A DNA stretch of 64,000 bases from Casuarius casuarius (lineage: Eukaryota > Chordata > Aves > Casuariiformes > Casuariidae), in the NCBI GenBank assembly GCA_003342895.1, contig PTFA01000494.1, positions 161,982 through 225,981 of the forward strand. The letters are read 5' to 3'. The notes below the pieces were generated by a model. That model was not told the DNA's origin. It did not search any database and saw nothing but the letters and a program-made list of their open reading frames with translations. Of the stretch, positions 40,101 to 50,900 are shown one piece after another. Positions within the stretch are counted from its first letter, which is position 1. Each line of letters opens with the position of its first letter. Position numbers and translations under genes: made by a program.

Positions 40101-41124
40101 TCATGACAGAAGCAATATAGAGAAGCTGTGGGAATCCGTACAATCCTGGTAAAGCTATTTTATTCTTTGGCTCCCCTATGATTGTACATTTAATAAAACC
40201 TCCTGTCTTTCAACATCTTATGAGTTACCATTATAATTCATCAAGGACAAGTCCTAGAAGAGGCTTAACTGGATCAGGACACTTGTTTCACTCCCTGCAT
40301 ATTACCAGCTATTCTTTACATTTGTCATCACAGTAGTAGCTGCAGCATTTGTCTTTCCTTCTCTCCCCTCTTTCTTGCTGACATTTCAAAGCACCAAGCT
40401 GATGAGTAGTCAAGGGTTAGCACAAAGCAACCACACAAAAATATTAACCTGACTTTGCAGCAGTATCAGAGTGGCAGCCACCGCCGGTTTCATGCCAGTA
40501 GTAGCAGGTCGTGCTGCAAGGAGAACGTGCCACTTCCCGGGCTCTCCAAAGCCTGCCAGCACTGCTCGAAGTGACAGGGGAAAAGGTGAGGGAAAGGCCA
40601 GGAAAAGAAAAGGGTGAAGGAAGCCTGTAATAATAATTCCTGTCAAATGGTTTTAGTCTGGAGAGCTCCCCAGCATATTTCATGTAATAATCAGATTTTC
40701 TCAAAAACTTGTGTATATATATAATATAAACAGAAAAATTAGGGCTAGGCAGACACACAGATGGGATGCCTCCAAAGCCTCCCAGTTTGGAAGTAATCTA
40801 AAAACCTCTCCCCTTCAGGCTGCTATACTGTATCATCATTCATAGTGAAACCAGTGTAATCTCTTCAAATTAAAATACACAATGAGACTTTCACAGCAAC
40901 AGGGAGGCAGCTGTGGGTAGACTGGGAGACCACAGACAACAGGCAAAGCATCAGAGCCCAGCCCTTGTAGGTCACCAGTCCAAATTCACAGATTACAAGG
41001 GCAAAGAAAGCGTTACCATCTGCTGTCTCTCTGGCATGCTGGATAAAGTGAGCTTGGTGATCTTCAGCCAGACAAGCATTCACAACAAAAAAACACTAGC
41101 ATTAATTATGTACAATCCAGTGCA
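34185..41124. other. Unannotated unique sequence, no gene seen
   Basis: Mostly A+T-rich unique sequence. Minus-strand donor-like sites (GTAAGT on the minus strand) lie near 37015, 38577 and 38923, but none pairs with both a strong acceptor and a convincing open frame. A short (TA)n lies at 40714-40722. The stretch 36940-37095 has faint MIR/L3-like words (AAGGCAGGAACCACATCTGT and TTACTTACCCTGTCTGTAAA) but is too diverged to call. No RNA gene is seen. Confidence 0.5.
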
Positions 41125-41262
41125 TGTCGTAACTCTTCCACGTTGCTGCTAAGTCCCGCTTCGGCAGCCGCAGCCAGTGGCACTGACTCCTGGTGCCTGC
41201 TTCTTCCCAGGCGCCTGTCAGCCTGGCGCGAGCAGACAGGTCTCACCATCAGGCACGCAGAC
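41125..41262. other. CpG cluster, about nine CpG in 138 bp
   Basis: CpG density rises several-fold over the flanks. A pyrimidine-rich run ending CTTCTTCCCAG at about 41210 would be a good plus-strand acceptor, and two plus frames after it stay open to 41373 and 41405. The CpG bias itself removes stop codons, so this is weak evidence. It could be a small regulatory element or an unrecognised exon. Confidence 0.35.
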
Positions 41263-42010
41263 CTGTGTGCAATGCCAAAGGGCCAGCAGGCTGCAACACT
41301 GGACCTGATCTGCAAAGTAGGAGTCGAAAAGGCTGCTGTGCCATTACAGATGAAAAACATGAAGCTACCATAAAAGGGTCAACCAAGAGACAGGAACTGT
41401 TCTAGATAATGCAAACAGGTGACAAAGCTTGTATGTATACCAAGACCACAATCTCATGAGTGACAGCTGAGCATACGTGATGCCCATGACTGCAAAGGAA
41501 AGGCAAGACCGACCAAGCAGGAAAAAGATGACAAACTCATATCCGCACTAGCTGTAGGGATAGCTCTCAAACACCATCTGGGCTGTCCCTGCCTTTGGGA
41601 TAGGCAGGGGATTTCCCTACTTAAGCAACAGCTTCCCTGTCCAGAACTGCCCNTCTGGCACCTTTCATCAGTACACAAATTTCAAAGCAACTCAGCATAT
41701 TCCCCAAAGCAGCACCACGAGAAGGACACCACAGCGCTGTCATCACTCATTACTGTCAGTAAGGTAACAGAAGGGAGAGAGCCTGCAAAACGTAACATTG
41801 AGGCAAGCCACAACCAAGTCTCCCCTGCTCTAAATCCACCCCAAGGTATTTCTTCATAGATGTACGAAATGGCTCCAGCAGACCCTTATCATACTGTGCA
41901 AATATGATCTACTGCAGGTCCAGCTGCCAGATTTCCTATGAAACTTGAATTATTTGTACATGCATGTTTGTTTCTGCAGATTTTACATCTTTGTGCATTT
42001 TTTCCTATAG

Positions 42011-42098
42011 TTGACAGCTGAGTCAAACAAGAAAATGAAAACAGCCAGCCAAGCGCCTGGCTGGGAATGCAGACAGTGGAGTTTGGTAGCTGCAGGTG
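42011..42098 (+). other. Splice-flanked purine-rich open segment (candidate exon)
   Basis: A strong acceptor-like run (TTTTTTCCTATAG) ends at 42010 and a GGTG donor before GTAAGTGG follows at 42098/42099. Of three frames only one is open across the 88 bp, and that frame continues open to a stop at 42290-42292. The segment is rich in A and G, as exonic enhancers are. The peptide is basic and polar and I recognise no family. A splice-like pair around an open stretch is expected a few times by chance in 64 kb. Confidence 0.15.
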
Positions 42099-43389
42099 GT
42101 AAGTGGCAGCTGAACAAGGAACACAGATGCTGCAAGCAGAGGATCCGGGCTCTAGCACAGGCATTTGAGCAGGTATTTCACTGTCACATGACAAGAAGGG
42201 AGACAGAGATGGGGAGAGCAACTGAAGAAAACAGGTTTACTAAAGCATCCATGCTTGAGGTGAAGGAGAGAGCAGAGGAGTACAGGATTTAAAGACAAGC
42301 TGGGGCAGTCACGAGGGTTTGTCCAAGAGGGATCCAGGCTTCAGCGGGCTTGGGGACAGTGAAGAACAGTTTTATCAGAGAAGAGTAGATTGACAGTAAA
42401 GCAGCTATTGCCTGGGTGCAAGTAGAGCAAGACTGGGTCCTGCTGGGAGGGATGCAAGTATCAAGACGATGAAGTTTTGGAAATAAGACACATGCGATAA
42501 CACAGCCAGGACTAGCCTGCCTTACTAACCCTGCCGCCAGTGCTCCTTGCTCCAGTCCAGAGAGGAAGCAGCACGACAGAAAACTGCGAAGTGCCGAAGG
42601 GCTCCTAGAGCCGTCAACCACAGTTTAACTGTCCCTGAAGCACTCAGACCAGGCTCCAGGGATGAACCTAGGGATTAAGAAAAGCAACTCTTTTTTGCAA
42701 GTCTGGCCATGGACCAAACTACTCAACTTCTACATTTCTGCAGTGTCAGACACGTAGAACTATAAACAGCCTGATTTTTCAGACAAAGCACAAAGTTTGC
42801 AACCTAATTTCCGCGGATCGTGTACTAAATACTTACTTGCGGATGTAAATAACCAACTGTACATTTAAGTACTCTGTGTACGTAAGAGTGCCCAATAAAA
42901 ACACGCAACTGTAATCAGTGCAGGAATGCTAAGTCTTCAAGTGTGTGAATAGCTCTATCACATGTATTCTTTTTGAAAACCAGTGCCATTATGCGATGCA
43001 TGATGATCATGGACAGAACTGCCATTACTGAGGAAAAGGTTGTTTTCAATTAACAGTTAAAGCAAAGACTTCAAGTAAACCAAGTTCAGATATTTGCCTA
43101 AAAAGATAGGATCTTCACCTTACACATGCTGCACTAGCTTTTGTGACTGATGGCACTGAATGGTACCAAGTAACCACTACACTGTGTAATACTACCTCTG
43201 AAAACNAAAGTAGCAGCTTTCACTGCAGCCATCCTTTTTAACTGTTCAAGACAGTCAAATACAGGCAGGTTTGCACTTTGCTTTGTGTAGTTACTGCTAC
43301 TACTTTTACACTTTTTTTCAAATGCTCATGTTCAAAGACTTATGCACAAACTACCCCCCATCAGAACCATTATCCTAACCTATTTCTTT
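42099..43389. other. Purine-rich stretch grading into unique sequence
   Basis: From about 42170 to 42480 the plus strand is markedly G+A-rich, with repeated GAG, AGA and GGG words. Beyond that it returns to ordinary A+T-rich DNA. A 110-codon minus frame (42289-42621) is open but unrecognised. Confidence 0.45.
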
Positions 43390-43516
43390 CACACTGCACT
43401 TCCCCATCTCCTTGCACACAGACCATCAGGTAGGCAATACATTATCACATACATCCCCTCCTTGGACTAATGAAATGCAAAGCACTATATAAATGCCAAG
43501 CACTGTTATTTTATCA
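43390..43516 (+). repeat. SINE/LINE tail relic (MIR- or L3-like)
   Basis: GCAAAGCACTATATAAATGC followed by AAGCACTGTTATTTTA closely resembles the AAAGTGCTATATAAATGCTAAG-TATTATT end of old sauropsid MIR/L3-type elements. Upstream, CACTTCCCCATCT and the spaced TTATCACATACATCCCCTCC occupy the places of the usual CAGTTTCCCCATCTG and ATACTTACCTCC words. The match is by eye and diverged. Family naming needs an alignment. Confidence 0.45.
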
Positions 43517-45711
43517 TTGCCTCAGACAAAGAGAGCTTCATCAGAAAAGCAGACTTATGTTAGAAAAGTATGGCAGTGACTTCAGGATATGGTCTGTGCT
43601 CAGGTAAGTGACCAACCTGAGCTGGCAGCCAAATGGAAAAGCAGCCATGGACCTGAGCATATCATGACAAGCCCTCAAACAGCATGAAGTGGCAGAAATT
43701 CGGAGCCAGCAATAAACCTGCACCAAGTGACACCTGGAGAACTCAACCNCAACATCGCTCTGAAGAGCGTTTCCCAGGGACTGGCAATAATTGGCACGCA
43801 CCTCACTGTGGGATCTAGCTTACCCCGCACTGAAGTTCTAAAACAAAGTCCAAGTTACACCACAACATCCAGACTCACTGAAGGAGACTGAAAAAGGGAA
43901 TTCATACCTTTACTCCACAGCCAGAAACTTGACATCAATCAGTTCCATCAGTTTCACTGCTGATTTTGCCCAAATGAGTTGCACTAGGCTATGTACATAG
44001 AGTGAAGGACTCATCCAGAGGCTCCAGCAGCTTGATCCTAGCAGCATTTGTTTTTAGATCAGAGAACACAAGCAAGTGTTAAATGTAGGGAGAGTATCAG
44101 CAGAGCAACTGAGCATCAGCCCTTGCCACGCTCTGAATATTTGTTCAGCATTACGTACAGTTCATTATTCCCTGACCCAGCTGCATAACCTGTTGCATTT
44201 GCAGGCCTTTGATAATGTAGCTCCTGACTTTTTTTTTTAAAAAACGCTTCTCATGAACACCTGGTAGAAAGACAGATGTCCTTATGCTGCTTTACTAACT
44301 GTGGCAAGTATGTGAACTCATTTTGAATTTCCCAATAACACGATTCTTAGGTTTCTAAAAATTCTTCCTGGTAAGAACTGTTTTCAAAACTGGCCAAATT
44401 CAGAACTGCACAAAGAAGAGATTAAGTTTTGTCCTAACACCAGCAATCACAGCCTCTAAGGAACATAAGGGATGCTGCACCTCCTTTCAAAAATATTGAA
44501 CTCAGCCCCTACAGACAACTGCAGCATCTTCAATAGTTGTGACCAAACCGCAAGTAGCCACACAGAACAGACTGATATTCCCATTATTGGAACCATTTCA
44601 GCTCNGAAAACATACAAAACCCAGCAAAAATCCGCAGTACGGTCACGCCGGCTGCCTCTGCAAGTCCGCACAATAGAAGTTCTCCCCATGAAGAGGANCC
44701 TGGTTATTAGGCACCTCTCCAACAGGGCGGAGACCAAAAGGTTCATAGAGAACTTGATCAATGAACTGTGCAAGTCACTAAATCAAACATACTGGATAGC
44801 CCATTATACAATTCTGGGCATACCATGTCCTTCATTAATAAAATTTACAACCAGTTGAACAGTGAAAATCATGGAAAGAACCCTCCGTTGACAGAAAACA
44901 CAGCACAGCAAGTTTTTTTTCTAGAGATCAACCCTTCTGCTGTGAGCATCTAAAAGTTATACNCAAGCAAAGCATCCCTGACAACCAAACATGAGAAAAA
45001 CAGAGCTGGAAAGCAGACATTTGAGTTAAACTAAAAATAGCAGCAATGTAGACAGCGACTTATTTTTAAACGCAGAGAGTTGAATTAAGGAGGCAGAAGC
45101 ATAACACATTTCATAACTACACAACTGTATTACTAAGGTGTGTGAAAAGCATAGTAAGCAATTGTTCTGTTCAGCCCTCCAAGTTAGGGGACATTTTCTC
45201 TCTACTAGGATGCAAGCCCCCAATTTAGTAGTGGTTATTTCTGAATTTTAAGACCCACGGAATAACAAACAATATATTTCTGATTCATATGAGGAGTCCT
45301 TGTGGTCCTGTAGCAAATCACTCTGAAGTGACATTGAGAAAATAAGACAATCCATCTCGGAAGTTAGATAACAGTACAGCAGGAAAATATAGCAAAGCTA
45401 AAAAACTCCCAGACACTCGGAGCTGCAAGAAATGCAAACAAAACAGCCTTTAGCCCTTCCCTGAAGGGCACCAGAGGAAGACAAGAGCAAGTAGAGGACA
45501 TTTTGACAGCAGCAACTCTGACCGGAAAAGAGGAAGCAGCCACCTCACACTGCAAGCAGGCTATGCAGGACAGAATTACAGAAGTGATTTTGGAGATGAG
45601 CAATGGATTGACTCCAATTTAGCCATTTCCAGATGTTTAAATTAAGCACTTGCCTTCACTCACTACAGCTTGCATGGTAACCAAGCAGCATGCTCAGCAC
45701 CCTTTTTGACA
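43517..45711. other. Unannotated unique sequence, no gene seen
   Basis: T10A6 lies at 44229-44244. Overlapping 105-128-codon frames on both strands at 44456-44858 are unrecognised and probably chance. No RNA gene or repeat family is seen. Confidence 0.55.
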
Positions 45712-45750
45712 GGCTCTGTACNGTATGATTCACTGGACTGTAACAGAGCC
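45712..45750. repeat. 8-bp inverted repeat with 23-nt loop
   Basis: GGCTCTGT at 45712-45719 is the reverse complement of ACAGAGCC at 45743-45750. This is short enough to be chance and is listed only as visible structure. Confidence 0.6.
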
Positions 45751-46515
45751 ATCTTCAGACAAAGGTAAGGATGAAAAGCAAATCATTTTGNTCAGCTTAG
45801 CAGTTACACAGGCGTAGGTCACAATTCCTACCTCTTGCTGAAGTAGTAAAGGCCACAATTTGCTGTCTCTAGCATCTGGTCTGGCTTCCAGGTAGCCACG
45901 TCTAAGCTAACATTAACACGCGATTTCCTCACACAGCAGTGTTTGTACAGCTACATTGCCCAGTCATTACATTTCAGGATAACTGGTATCAACCCTAAAA
46001 ACTACACAAGCAATACAGGCTTGATATTAGTCTAATGTAGTTCTTCCACACTCCACCTGAGGTTAAGCCTTCATGGTTCTGCTGNAAAACTCTTTCAGCA
46101 GGGTTAATAAGTTCACCACCTCTCAAACTGCCCCCCTCAAATTCCACTCTTGCTAAACAGCCAAACTCAGGTACCAGNGTACTGAGCTTCAACACGTCAG
46201 CTGCTGCTAGACAGTACTTACATGGTTTGCTGCTGCTTCTTGAGAGCTGCAAACAGGTTTTTTTTGTCATATATCAGCTGCCAACAGGAGTTACTGGGAG
46301 TACAGTTTGTCTGAGGAGCTAAGGATAGATTAACAAAACATCTNATGTAGTGCATGGACTGCAGATATTGCCAGTTGGGACTGTTTGTGAAATTAGAAGC
46401 AAGGAACAAAGCCAACTTTCACAGGACAGGAGGGTTGGAAATGCACATTCCTGCAGTAACTACTGTATAACAATGACTGTCTTTCCTTCTCCCTCTTTAT
46501 GGATTCTGTGCCTTC
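45751..46515. other. Unannotated unique sequence, no gene seen
   Basis: Nothing recognisable on either strand. Confidence 0.55.
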
Positions 46516-46538
46516 ATCTCACCAAATGAAGGTGAGAT
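46516..46538. repeat. 8-bp inverted repeat with 7-nt loop
   Basis: ATCTCACC at 46516-46523 is the reverse complement of GGTGAGAT at 46531-46538. It is too short for a microRNA hairpin, because flanking pairing stops immediately. Confidence 0.7.
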
Positions 46539-47891
46539 CACATCACTTGATGCTGCAAAGTTTACTCTTTCAGAATATCAGATAAAACATCTTTTTCTAT
46601 CAACGCTAAGGATCAAAGCTAAGGACTGACAGCAACACACATGCAATGAGTCCCACCTCAATCAAGTACTGGAATATGCCTCCTGCAACTCTTCCCCTAC
46701 CTCCTCAAACTGCCTAGTAGCTACTTTGAGTGGAAATGCCACTCAGTTGACTCTCTAGCTGCAGAGATGCTTACTACTCACAAAACAGTAAATATTCTTC
46801 TAAAGATGTCAAGCACAGTGATAAGGTGTTAGACATGAATGGTGTCAGGTCTTACAAAATTTCTTGTGAACCAGAATCTCTCATTACCATGGCTTAAGCT
46901 ATCTAGGATTGTACAAGGAATACAGCAAGTTATGTATCTTCATCTTTGCCAGTTCTCAATAATGTAATTCTCTGTGTTCATCAGTGTTCCTCCTCTGCCT
47001 CGCCCACCCTTCCTGATTTCATAAAGATATGGCAAGACATCTTTCCTGTTGCTCTCTCCTACCAAAAACCCTCGCTTTCCCCTCTTCTGTTAGCACTTAC
47101 CTCAAAACCCAGAGTCAGCATCTCAATGCACTCTAACTGCTGCAAGATTCCCATATCCCACCACGACCTGTGAAAATCTCTATCTTTTCAATGTTTGCCC
47201 TCACTCAAACTCCAGGATATGGGCAGACTCATGAGATCCCTCACCCTGAGCCCAAGCTCCCTTACGCTAAGCCTGGCTGCCAAAGCACATGAAACTCAGC
47301 TCAGACCTACAGGTCCATTTGCTTTTAGAGCAACAGTCAAATCATGAACTACCACACAGCCTTCAAAACAAAATATCATGAGCTCTAACTATTCAAGACA
47401 AAACAAAACTTAAGGGCCTACCCGTGAACCTGCTCACTCAGCTGGTAGCCATCTTCTGCAAGGGAGCCCTGAAAGCACGAGCTTCCTGGAAGGTGATCTC
47501 CTGTCTCAGCGTATTATTTCACACAAATGTTACAAGCAATACCTTGTTGTCTCCTAAGCCAACACCCACTCACTGCAAAAAAAAGTCATTTTTTAAATTC
47601 CTTTAAAGGTTTTTGATTTATTGACACCCCCCACAATTTAGGAACAAACAGAACATCGGCACATCTCTCCTATATTTCACAGGGGTGCTGGTCTGAAGTC
47701 ATTACATTATCATGTGCAAAACCCTTCAAATTATAGCACTCAAAGTGTACTATGCAGTAGATGGTGCTACCTAAGTGTTGATACAAGGACACTGGAAATT
47801 CTCGTGAATCTATATTCATATAGCTTCTTCTCACTGACAAGGTCAAAGTCACTGCATTTCAGCAGTCACATCACCACTGTTTGAGCTCTGC
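46539..47891. other. Unannotated unique sequence, no gene seen
   Basis: A minus-strand GAG donor before GTAAGTGC at about 47098-47103 follows an open stretch from an AATCTTGCAG acceptor-like site, giving a 39-bp candidate. The acceptor is weak and the peptide unfamiliar. Confidence 0.5.
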
Positions 47892-47911
47892 TTCCACCAC
47901 CAGTGGTGGAA
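47892..47911. repeat. Perfect 9-bp inverted repeat, 2-nt spacer
   Basis: TTCCACCAC, then CA, then GTGGTGGAA. This near-perfect palindrome of 20 bp is the longest with such a short spacer that I noticed. It could be a dimeric protein-binding site or chance. Confidence 0.85.
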
Positions 47912-50900
47912 TGAATATGCAACGCTACACATAGGGACATTTAAGAACTCAACCAGTACTGCACAGCATTTTCTGAAACACCAGTTNTTCTCCATCTCCA
48001 GAAAGGAAGCATGTTCTTTAGCTCATGACCAGTAAAAGCCACAAAAAGATTTCTACCGACTGCAACAGCTTTCAAACGAGGTCTCAACTGCAGCATTAAA
48101 CCGTGTGGCACAGTCGGCCTTTACCAGCAGTGCCTACGGGCTGTTATCATTCGTCACGCACACATGCATGGCAGTCACTAAGACAAAAACCAACTTGGAG
48201 AGGCCGTTAACAGGGTGCCAGCTGTCACCAGCACACTGCAAAGCCGGTAAAAGGCCTACGATGCACCCTGACCCAGACAAGANGAATAGCTATCTTGAGC
48301 TTCCTCACCAAGCATATCTTAATTAAGAATCACGTCCAAAGTTAGCTGCCTCTCACTGCAGCTGGTTGCCATGGGATACCATCTCTCCTAATGCATTTCT
48401 ATCCCTGGGGAAAGAGGGACAGATACAATGAAAAGAAACCACTACTGACTACAAATAGTAACTGTGAAATGATTCCGGTAGGAAAGAGTCATTTTTAATC
48501 ATAATAAAGCTTCTAGCTTCAGTTCCATTTCACCTTGAGGACAGAGTTATTTCTAGTGTCATTACTCTTCCAGCTTGTTTGGTATTATTGTAGCTTCCAG
48601 GTAAGTCTTTATCNTCTGCCCCAAGGGCACAGCACAGGACAGAAGGCAGGGGCAAAAACGGCCAGCTAAAATGAGTCACCCATACAAGCTATTTCCAGAT
48701 TCAACGGCAAATTAAATTTCCTTGATGTTATATGAAAATTTAGAAGTTAAAAAAATTCCAAGAGACAAGAACCATGCTTTTATCAATTTTAACAAATTTC
48801 ACTTTCAAAATTACTTCACACTCACAATAGACCAGCTTACATCAGTTGTCACTCTGGAAAGAGCAGATGGGCTGCTAAACAGAAAATCCGGGTTAGACAA
48901 TCCAGAGCATAGCAGCACACCAAATCTAAAGAGTTACTGATACCAAGACCTTTTGGTTATTGTGTTGCAATTAGTATCTGAATATGATTCATATGAAGGC
49001 CATGACATCCAAACAGAATTAGGCTAACTGTGCATTTTACACTAGCTCTGCACCAGCAGGTTTTACAGTGCTGAGGCAGACAAAGCCCCTCACCAACCTG
49101 ACTCCACCTCCAAAAAGTCTTTTTTGAACTACTGTTCATATGAAAGCATTAGCCAGAGATTTTACTTATGTGCCCTAAAAGTATTTTCATTTTATCCACA
49201 TGACAGAATTGTCAAAACAATCAGGAAGCAGCAGCGCAGGTCCACATGTTGACACTCCATGCAGTTTTGCAGCACCAGTTTGGCCAAATACTTTATGTGC
49301 CTCTCTAAGCTATATATATTTAAACAGCAATTAAATTAGTGATTATCTGCTTTGTATATGGGCCCCAATGCAGCACTATATGACTGACATTTACACATCA
49401 CATCCCAGAGAACACGACAAACCTCAGATTCTATTCAATTCCTTTTGAGAGCAACTCTTGACTGAATTTGATGGCTCCAGAAAACTGCACTGAGTAAACA
49501 CTTCTGCTATACAACAAAAAAATTTTGCACTGGAACTATCCCTAGAGTATTCTTTACATTTTCAGTTTCATCTTCTTTAAGTCTAAGGTGATAGAAAGAT
49601 GCCAGCACTTTTTGGAAATGGTATTAGGTTAAAAACAAAAAGTATGTTTTGCCTCACTGATTCTTCATAGTTCCTTAGAAGCTATTAGCAACAATATTCA
49701 ACATTATGATCAATACATCCTCTGCTAGTCCACAAGTTTCATGCCAGTTATGCTATTTCTGCTCTACTTCAAGCTTAACTGCAACTATCAGCTCCATTTT
49801 TTTTTTCCTGAGTATCATTACAGCCTCAATTACAGGTCACTCAATTTCATCAGAGCTCTAGGAAAAGGACTCACTATTCAGCTTGTGCCCCTGTTACCCA
49901 TTTGATTCTGAAACAGGACAAATACTTATTACATTAGCAGTACCTGATTTTACAACACTGCTTCAACAACAAGATGATGAACTGGTCTTTGCTTTACAGT
50001 CTCCAACAATATTAGGTAAGTTGAGCACTAGCCTGAAATTCTTTGCTGGTGTCCCAGTTGTATCCATTCCAAAATGATCCCTGTTCTGCTTTCCTACATT
50101 TAAATTTAAATAGTACTTTCTCTGAAGATATGACTCAGCTGAATCATCAGCTTTAATGATGTAAACCCAGCAGAGGAAACTAATCTAGTAAAAGTGAGTT
50201 TCCTTCATCTTACCAAAGCTTTAAGAAAAGCATGATGAGCAACATACCAGACAAAATACTAGTTAGCTCAGTTGGTATAAACATGCACATCCCACCACTG
50301 CAAGAGCTTTTGAGGATTGTTTTCTTTGAATGAAATACAGTATTTTATGCTCACCTCATCTGTACAAGTGGATTATATGGCCTATCATAGATACAAAAGG
50401 TGAGTAAAGAAGCTTTCAAAGCTGTTTTGACAAGTGAAGAGAGGCAACTGAGCTGTGCTAAACACGAGCTGTTCTAAATCCAGGGAAAATTAAGTACCAG
50501 AATAACACTTCCGCATTTACGTGGTTTAGAAGTTCTTGCTGCGATCTAATGGTTTACATGGAAAGAAATTTAAAATGGCACACACCAATACACAGTCATC
50601 TCCTAGCTATACATAACTCTTCTCAAAAGCATCACAACAATTGCCAGATGGACTCAGTATGGTTTCNAGCACTGTTACAGCAGGTCTTCTGAAAGACAGG
50701 GGCTTTCCATCCCTCAGAGTTTTAACTTGGGCTTTTACTGTTGCTATTGCAACATAAGCCACGTTTGTCATGCATGCGCAGGCAATGGCTGCACTAGCCC
50801 ACCAGGGTAGCCCTACATGATTTCTTGTGCATTTTNGTGAGGAAAAACTCCATGCTTGGGATGGAGCTGATGTGACTGGTTTCTCCTAAACATGCAGTAT

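Noticed and set aside
44456..44858. Overlapping 105- and 128-codon frames on opposite strands
   Set aside because: No recognisable domain, no splice or polyadenylation support, and mutual overlap suggests local lack of stop words rather than coding.
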